The notes beneath the pieces are model-generated. The model was not told the DNA's origin and did no database searches. It saw only the letters and a list, made by a program, of their open reading frames with translations. Positions 58,034-64,000 of a DNA stretch of 64,000 bases are shown here, piece after piece; positions within the stretch are counted from its first letter, which is position 1, and every line of letters starts with the position of its first letter. This DNA comes from Gavia stellata (Eukaryota > Chordata > Aves > Gaviiformes > Gaviidae). The position numbers and the translations under genes were made by a program. Location of the stretch: contig NC_082598.1 of assembly GCF_030936135.1 (NCBI RefSeq), forward strand, positions 10,978,687 through 11,042,686. The letters run 5' to 3'.

Positions 58034-58715
58034 TGCCTGAACGTTTTTTAAATTTGACAGTGTTTTGAAGATGTCTTAGATTTTGTACTAACAAGTTGTT
58101 CAACTGTTTAGATAATTCAGAAAGGAGGTTTCTGTTAACAGATTTTTTTTAAACTGGATGGTTTGGGGAGCAGCTTGACATTTTCCTTGGGAGTTTGGTG
58201 GTATCATAAACCACAGGTTTTGCTGTCGTGGTCTATGGAATTGTTATGGGAACAATTGAAGAAATTATTACAATATATAGCTGTTGAGAGGCTGTGGACT
58301 CAGCTGTGTAAGCAAAAAAGGCAGAAAATGATTCAACAAAAAAAATCTAGTCTGATAAAGAGGAATGGAAAATTACTTTTTTTTTTTTTTAATACAGGGA
58401 ACTTTTAGCCATGTCAGATGTGTACATTTGGGAGTGTTGATGTGAAATGTATTTCTTCTCTGATAGTGAAAGTTTTTTAAGTCTCTTAAGTATTTCAAGA
58501 TTAAAGCTATGCTTTAAGATATAGAATTTTAAAGTAGTGCCTGGATACTTAGATATGTGTTTTATAGTACTGGCAGTGTCTTGATGGGTTTCTTAGTTGT
58601 GGTGAATGATGTCAGCACTTAAAAGAAACTTTGTAAGGAAAAATAACCAAAAGCTGAATTAGCGTAAGTACAAATATGTAACAATGCTAATCTAGATAAA
58701 TGATGTAAACTGTTT

Positions 58716-58721
58716 AATAAA
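58716..58721 (+). terminator. AATAAA polyadenylation signal, HGFAC candidate 2
   Basis: Canonical hexamer 1.5 kb after the stop, followed by T/C-rich and then GTCTGTTATGTTT sequence. A further AATAAA is at 59537-59542. Confidence 0.45.
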
Positions 58722-58745
58722 AATGTTTACCCTCTGTTTCTCAGA

Positions 58746-60200
58746 TTTAGTCTGTTATGTTTAAAGTTACAATTAAATCTTTGAATCCCTCTGTAGGTTG
58801 TTCAACAGGTTGAGACCTGGTAGAAAAATGAAATAACACTTCTCTGTGCTGGAAGGCAACTGAAAAGCTCTGTATAAGGATCAATTTCAGCTGGTGGTGC
58901 TCCGAGTTTTATGCAAGTGTTGCACAAAATTTCCAGGAGACAGATGTGAGAGCTTGGCTATGATTTTCAGCTATAACTACTGTGAATACTAAGATCAAAG
59001 TCTTTAGTTTGTTTTTCTGAAGCACTAAACACTAGCTTGAAAAATTGAGATCCACCTCTGGAGTCTTGATTCCAAAACAAGCGGAAGACTCTTGTTGGCT
59101 GGGTTTGCCTTCCTGGCTGTTTGCAGTATGAATCTGGCTTACTTAACTCCATGAAATGAATGCGACTGTGTAGTAAGTACCTGTACTTATTACTTACCCG
59201 TACTGTAACTGTACCTGCTGCTGAAAGACAAGTACTAAATCAGCATGAAGGGATTCATCTGGAAGAGGTTTCCGCACAAAGCTTATCCCATTCTGAATGT
59301 CCATATCTGTTCTGTGACTTCAGTTTCACTTTGAAATTAATATCCATCCACACTGTGCGTGCTTTTAATCTGGTAATTTTGTGTTATATATATTTTCCCA
59401 GTCTTCTTTTGCTGTAAAGAAGGTGGCTGCTTGATAGGAAAGGTGGTGTTTCTGACAATTTTTGTGGAGCTTTTTAGCTGTCCTGTTTTCAAAATATATG
59501 CTGTTTACATCAGCATATAGCAACACCAATACAATCAATAAAATATGTTTTTGAAATACATTGAATGTTCACAAGTGAAGCAGTCTATTTTCTGCCCTCA
59601 AAAGTCTAAATGACAAATTTTCAGTCAATACTGTTATACTTTGAATGCACTAAAATGAATTTGTGGCTTTCGAAGCAGCCTGTTTGTCCACTGTTACTGC
59701 ATTGATTTGGTGGAACTAAATTTCGTCATTTGAGCATCTGATGTATGGTGACTAGCACTGTATTAAATCCACAAACCAGACCAGGGGTGGCAAGGAAATG
59801 TCCAGGTTAAGTGAGAGGTCCTTGCCTGACCTCTCACACCCCTGACATAGGTCACGTTCTTATGGGGCACTCCAGCACCTTCTGCCTCCAGCATTTCTGT
59901 TGAGCGTTACCCCATGGAAACTCGTCCTCCATATTTTTCTCCTCTTTTTAAGTGCATATCACTTTGGTTAAAATGCAAGTCCAACTTAAATTTACTAGTG
60001 AAATTTTATCTGATATTTTTCCTAACATTTATATTGAAATTGAATTAAAATGCAAAGCTGTTTGAACAAACGCGTCCCTAATTCATTATGAAACACACTT
60101 AAAGATGGTGTTGTTAAATTATATGTTATTCCATGCAAACTGACCGATTCAAAGGGAAGAAATAAATGCAAACATCTAAAAAGCCCTTCTATTATGCTAT
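58746..60200. other. HGFAC-DOK7 intergenic DNA
   Basis: AT-rich, no exon or transposon recognised. AATAAA at 59537-59542 could serve a longer HGFAC transcript. Confidence 0.5.
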
Positions 60201-61114
60201 TGAAAGAAAAATGTGCTGTGGTGCTGTTTAAAAAAGCTGAAGAACTAATTACCATCAAATAAGATGCAGTAGGAGTATTTTTAGAATAATGGACTCTAAT
60301 TAGTCCATTGCTCGTTGAAATAAATCTGAGGACATCATTAACACATCTTATACCATTAATTGTAGCTGCTCTGGTGTAAGTGGGCTGTTATCTCGTGACA
60401 GTTGTATTGCAAAGAAGAAAAAAGAAAAAAAAAGAGTATTTTTATCCGGGGTAGTTGGCTGTACGCCTTTTGGGAGCCAAGGGGAGCAGTAATTACAGTT
60501 TTTGAAAGAGAAACGTGGGCGTTATAAGGAAGCCGCTGGGTTGGGGGCGCGGGGAAGGGGGTGTTTCGGCCCGCCGCCGCCAGGCCCCGCTCCGCGGAGG
60601 CGGAGGGCGAAGGTAGTCCGGTCCGGGCCTTCCCGCCGCCCCCGGCCGCAGGGCTGCCTCGGCGGTCAGCTGCAAAGCCCGGAGCGGATCGGGGCGGGGG
60701 GCGGCGCTCGGCACCGCCCCGGGGTCGCGCGCGGAGGAGACCCGCTGAGGCGGCCCGCGCGGGGCTGTCGCGCTCCTGGCCCTCCGGCTCGCGCCTCCCG
60801 CTACCGAAACCCTGGAGAGAAAATAATAATAATTCAAAAAAGCCAACACCACAATAAAATGCATGAATAAGGAAGGAGTGGAAAGCTTCCCGGGACCCCC
60901 TTTCCCTGAGCCGGAGCCGCCCCGGCCCCTGCCTGTCCCCCTGCCCGGTGGGGCGGGGGGCGCCGGGGAGGGCCGGGCCGCGCTGGCCGCTCGCCCGCGT
61001 CGCTCCCTGTGCCTGTGCGGGGACCTAATAAAGCTATTTTGAAAGTGACCCCTCGGCCAGAGCGCGGGGAGGGAGCAGCGAGCCGGGCGCAGCTGTCCGG
61101 AATCATGACTGAAG

Positions 61115-61168
61115 ATGACGGATTCCGTGGTGGTGGAGGGTCACGTCAAGTTGAGAGATGGAAAAAAG
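61115..61168 (+). CDS. DOK7: DOK7 exon 1 (coding part)
   Basis: Eighteen codons from ATG (A at -3, G at -1) to AAG, phase 0. The start is chosen because the frame and length match the mammalian N-terminus. An out-of-frame ATG sits ten bases upstream at 61105. The donor is AAG|GTCCCC, which keeps GT but has none of the usual A/G-A-G-T after it. Confidence 0.93.
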
Positions 61169-64000
61169 GTCCCCGCTCCCAGCGCCCCTTCGGCCCGGCC
61201 CCGCGGCGGCCCGGGGGTCCCCGACCGACGCCCCCCTCCCCAGGAGGGGAGAGAGCCCGCTCTTCCCTCCTCCGGCCCTGGCTAACGCTCTCCTTTTCCC
61301 TCTCGTTGCAGTGGAAGAGTAGGTGGCTGGTGCTGCGCAAGCCCTCCCCGGTGGCAGGTAAGAGGGGGCCCCGTCCCGGGGGGGGGCAGGCGGCGGGGCG
61401 TCCCTCCCTCCTCCGCCCGGCGCTGGGGGGACAGGGGTTGGCGCCCCGGGGGCAGGGAGTTTTACAGGGCTCCCCTCCAGGTTCGCTGCCGCTGCAGATC
61501 GCCCGCGGCGGGGCTCTCCTCAAGCCGTCGCTGCTCTTTCCTCTTCTTTTTTGCTTTTTTATTTTTTTAACCGAGGGAGCGGGCAATAAATTATCTGGCA
61601 AAGGACCAGGCGGCCAAAAATAGGAGGCGGCTGTTGCCGGAGTCCCCCCCGAAGTGTAACGAGCGCGGAGGCGAGGGGAGAGCGCGGCGAGGAGCTGCAT
61701 GCAGGGCGTCGTCTCCTCACGGCCTCGGGCTGGCGGCCCTCAGCGCCTCGGGACCGCTCTTTCCTCAGCGGAGGCCGCGGGCGGTGGCGGTGGCGGTGGC
61801 GGGCCCGCCGCCCCTCAGGGGCTGGCGGCAGGCGGGGGTGTAAGGCTGAGACCCTTAGGCCGGTGCCCGGGGGTGGCGTTCGTCCGCCGGGCTGCCCGCC
61901 GTGCCCGGGCGCTGTGTCCGGCATCGGAGCGAGGGTTTTGAGTAGCTTGGTATCAGGCGCTGACTAAAGCCATTGGGAAAGGTGACTTTTCAAGCCTTTT
62001 CAAGACTTTTGTTTGGTTCTGGTTCCTGTTTAAAGTGCAATTTCTTTTCTTTTTTTTAAATTACTATTATTTCTTCAGGGGGATTGGTGGCTGTAAAAAA
62101 AGCTGGCATTGTAAGCTCGGTAGTTATTTTTGATCAGTGTTTTGACATAAAATATCACTTCAATTTAAAAATAAAATGACATTTTGAATTAAAAAAAATC
62201 ATTTCCATGCTTCTGAAAGGGGAATTGAAAATGTTATTCAGAGCTGATGTTTTACTGCTGGAGAGGGAAAAGCAGATTTCAGGTTTCCCCATTGTTTCCT
62301 AACAGGGAAAACATATGGGCCCAAAAGTGTATCTTTCCAGGGCTAAATGTTGCCTACACTTAGAAAATGTGAATCTGCATTACTGCAGAATGGATTATGG
62401 CATCTTTTCTGGGTTGTTGCTGGTAGACTGAAGGTTTCTTAGTAATTGAAGCTCTTCAGACCTAACTTGAGTTGTGACAGTTATGTGTTAGGGTCTTCAA
62501 TGCCTGTATCTGGGCTGAATTGTTAAACTTCTCTGTGTGAATGGGCATCTGTTCATGCTAGAGGTAGTATCTAGACATGTCAATACGGGCCTGGATTTCT
62601 AACACGAGTAAGCCAAGTTTGAAGGGGGAAGATGAGGGAGCTTATCTTTGAAAGCTTACTGACTGATAGTGTAGCTTATTCCTCAAAAATAGTATTTTTA
62701 TTCTAGCTAAATTAGCCAGGTTTACCAGAAAAAGCCCACAATGATTTGCTTTTCTTGGTCTGTAAACCATGGTTGTTCTTTCTTCAGACATACAACTGTA
62801 TTGCAGAATGCTTAAATACCATAGTTGCAGCTGTTTTTGCTAACAGGTGCACAAAAACAATCGGGAGTCCATGCAAAGCTCTGCTTTAGTTAGTAGATGG
62901 TTCAGTCTTTCAGTCATTTTTCACCTTTTTGGAGATTTGCCAGTCCTTTGCCCAGCTGAGAGTTGCAGGGCACCTTGCCAGGGCTCAGAGCACCACACCC
63001 CAACATTCATAAAATGGTGCATAGGGGGCTTTCTCCTTTGTGGTATGTAGGTCAGCTTAAGCTGTGGATGTTGCGGCTTTGAAATTGACCATTTATTTAT
63101 CTTACAACTGAGTGCTATGTGATGGGAGAGGAACCCGGGGGAAGAGGAGTGCTCTTGTTATAAATGCAACAGGTGGGAGAGGTCTCTCCCCTTTTTCTTG
63201 TCTTTTGGGTTTACTTGTGAAACATGCTTTTCCCATGAGACCGTGGCACTTGAATTACTTTCTTCTGTTGCATAGTTACTGTGTAATAAACACCTCTAGG
63301 AAGGGGTTAAAAACAAACGGTGACATAAGCAAATACATTAAAAAAAAAAAAGTGTGGCACATAATGATTATTTAGCAATGGCTACTGTGTAACATTTAAC
63401 TAGGAAACCTGAGCTGACACTAACAATCTGGCAGTGCAGTCTGCTCGCCATTTAGTAGTTGAGTAATCTGTGAGCTACTGTAAGAATTTCATTTGTGGTT
63501 CAGTATGTTCTAATGGAAATATAGATGACAATAGCCTCTCAGTCTTTAGTGTTTGTAATGTAACAGCCATCATAGTGTAACTCCTAATGTTCAGAATTAA
63601 TGAGTCAGTCCTTTCCAGAGTCGGGGGAGTATCTGAAAAAACTCTGTGTTTTTGAGAAGTAAAATAAGGAAGACTTTTTACCTACCTCCTTATTTCTGAG
63701 CCTGCAGATTGCCCTTGAAACATGCCGTCGATATTTGCTCCCTGAAAACAAGACCGCAGACTACCTGGGGGGTGGGGTGAGAAAAGGAAACTGAGTTCTT
63801 ACGTTGGCTTGGTCAGACTGATCCTGCAGTTGTCTAAAGCACTTTTGTATTGAAGCAGAGTACTGAGAAATGTGTTATGTTCTATGTTCTGCCTCATCAT
63901 CTCTGACAGTTTTGCTTCTTTTAGACTGTTTGCTCATGCTGGTGTACAAGGATAAATCTGAACGAGCAAAAGGGCATAAGGAGAGGAGCAGCATGACCTT
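61115..64000 (+). CDS. DOK7: DOK7, 5' part (exons 1-3, truncated by window edge)
   Basis: Docking protein 7, the cytoplasmic adaptor that dimerises and activates the kinase MuSK to cluster acetylcholine receptors at the neuromuscular junction. Three exons give 176 nt: MTDSVVVEGHVKLRDGKK, then WKSRWLVLRKPSPVA, then DCLLMLVYKDKSERAKGHKE and RSSMTL. Human DOK7 begins MTEAALVEGQVKLRDGKK and continues the same way. This is the first half of the N-terminal PH domain; the rest of PH, the PTB domain and the C-terminal tail lie beyond the right edge. Position directly after HGFAC on the same strand agrees with human 4p16.3. Confidence 0.97.
61312..61357 (+). CDS. DOK7: DOK7 exon 2
   Basis: Acceptor CCCTCTCGTTGCAG, donor GGCAG|GTAAGA; phase 0 in, phase 1 out. 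Encodes WKSRWLVLRKPSPVA, identical to the human residues at this place. The preceding intron is only 143 nt and G+C-rich. Confidence 0.97.
61358..63924 (+). other. DOK7 intron 2
   Basis: The first ~570 bases belong to the CpG island and include a short (GGCGGT)n run near 61779-61800. The rest is AT-rich. No other element recognised. Confidence 0.7.
63925..64000 (+). CDS. DOK7: DOK7 exon 3 (partial, cut by window end)
   Basis: Acceptor TTGCTTCTTTTAG. With the phase-1 G from exon 2 it encodes DCLLMLVYKDKSERAKGHKE and RSSMTL, matching human DOK7 with a few substitutions. It continues past base 64000. Confidence 0.96.

Larger units (their letters stand above)
57224..58745 (+). other. HGFAC: HGFAC 3' UTR (extent inferred)
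   Basis: Non-coding sequence after the stop. Candidate polyadenylation signals AATAAA lie at 58028-58033, with a T/GT-rich tract just downstream, and at 58716-58721. Which one is used cannot be told from sequence. Confidence 0.55.
60540..61930. promoter_or_regulatory. CpG island over the DOK7 promoter and first two exons
   Basis: An abrupt shift from AT-rich DNA to very G+C-rich DNA dense in CpG, holding DOK7 exons 1 and 2 and the proximal parts of introns 1 and 2. E-box CAGCTG motifs occur at 60667-60672 and about 61090, which would suit a muscle gene, but such 6-mers are common. No clear TATA box; the transcription start is not determinable here. Confidence 0.85.

Noticed and set aside
60493-60870. 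Overlapping 122/123-codon frames on both strands
   Set aside because: Pro/Arg/Gly-rich translations typical of CpG-island sequence, open on both strands at once, no conserved motif.
61009-61623. 204-codon plus-strand open frame and several antisense frames in the CpG island
   Set aside because: High G+C makes stop codons rare. This frame overlaps DOK7 exons 1 and 2 out of frame and runs through its introns.

Overview
The window is vertebrate nuclear DNA, most probably from a bird. Coding sequence is split into short exons with GT-AG introns, two CR1-type LINE tails end in ATTCTATG/ATTCTGTG octamers (typical of birds and close reptiles), and the gene order HGFAC-DOK7 on one strand matches the conserved vertebrate block known in human as RGS12-HGFAC-DOK7. 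I cannot name the species.

Layout: (1) 1-16299 is upstream intergenic DNA with no exon I can support. By synteny the RGS12 3' end should lie at or beyond the left edge. It holds a long TTTATA/TTTCTA hexanucleotide array and, just before HGFAC, a near-perfect HNF1 site. (2) 16300-57223 (+) is a complete HGFAC gene of at least 14 coding exons. The joined reading frame is 1752 nt (583 residues plus stop), and every splice phase agrees. Domain order is signal peptide, fibronectin type II, EGF, fibronectin type I, EGF, kringle, RIVGG activation site and trypsin-like protease with His/Asp/Ser intact. Two further in-phase exons are possible, one near the N-terminus and one in the kringle-protease linker. 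(3) Inside the 11.2 kb intron 7, at about 37.2-39.06 kb, lies an old nuclear copy of mitochondrial DNA (NUMT) in reverse orientation. It carries the 3' half of cytochrome b, tRNA-Thr, tRNA-Pro, an unassigned stretch of about 0.6 kb, and ND6, with a CR1 tail nested inside ND6. (4) 57224-61114 is the HGFAC 3' UTR, then intergenic DNA, then a strong CpG island (about 60.5-61.9 kb). (5) 61115-64000 (+) is the start of DOK7: exons 1 and 2 and the first 76 nt of exon 3, encoding the start of the PH domain. The gene runs off the right edge.

HGFAC is a secreted, mainly liver-made serine protease zymogen that activates hepatocyte growth factor. DOK7 is a muscle adaptor that activates MuSK at the neuromuscular junction. 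They are neighbours but not functionally linked as far as the sequence shows. The most unusual structure is the NUMT: its mitochondrial gene order carries an extra block between tRNA-Pro and ND6, and a LINE has landed in it. All family assignments come from reading translations and from remembered family features; no search was run.
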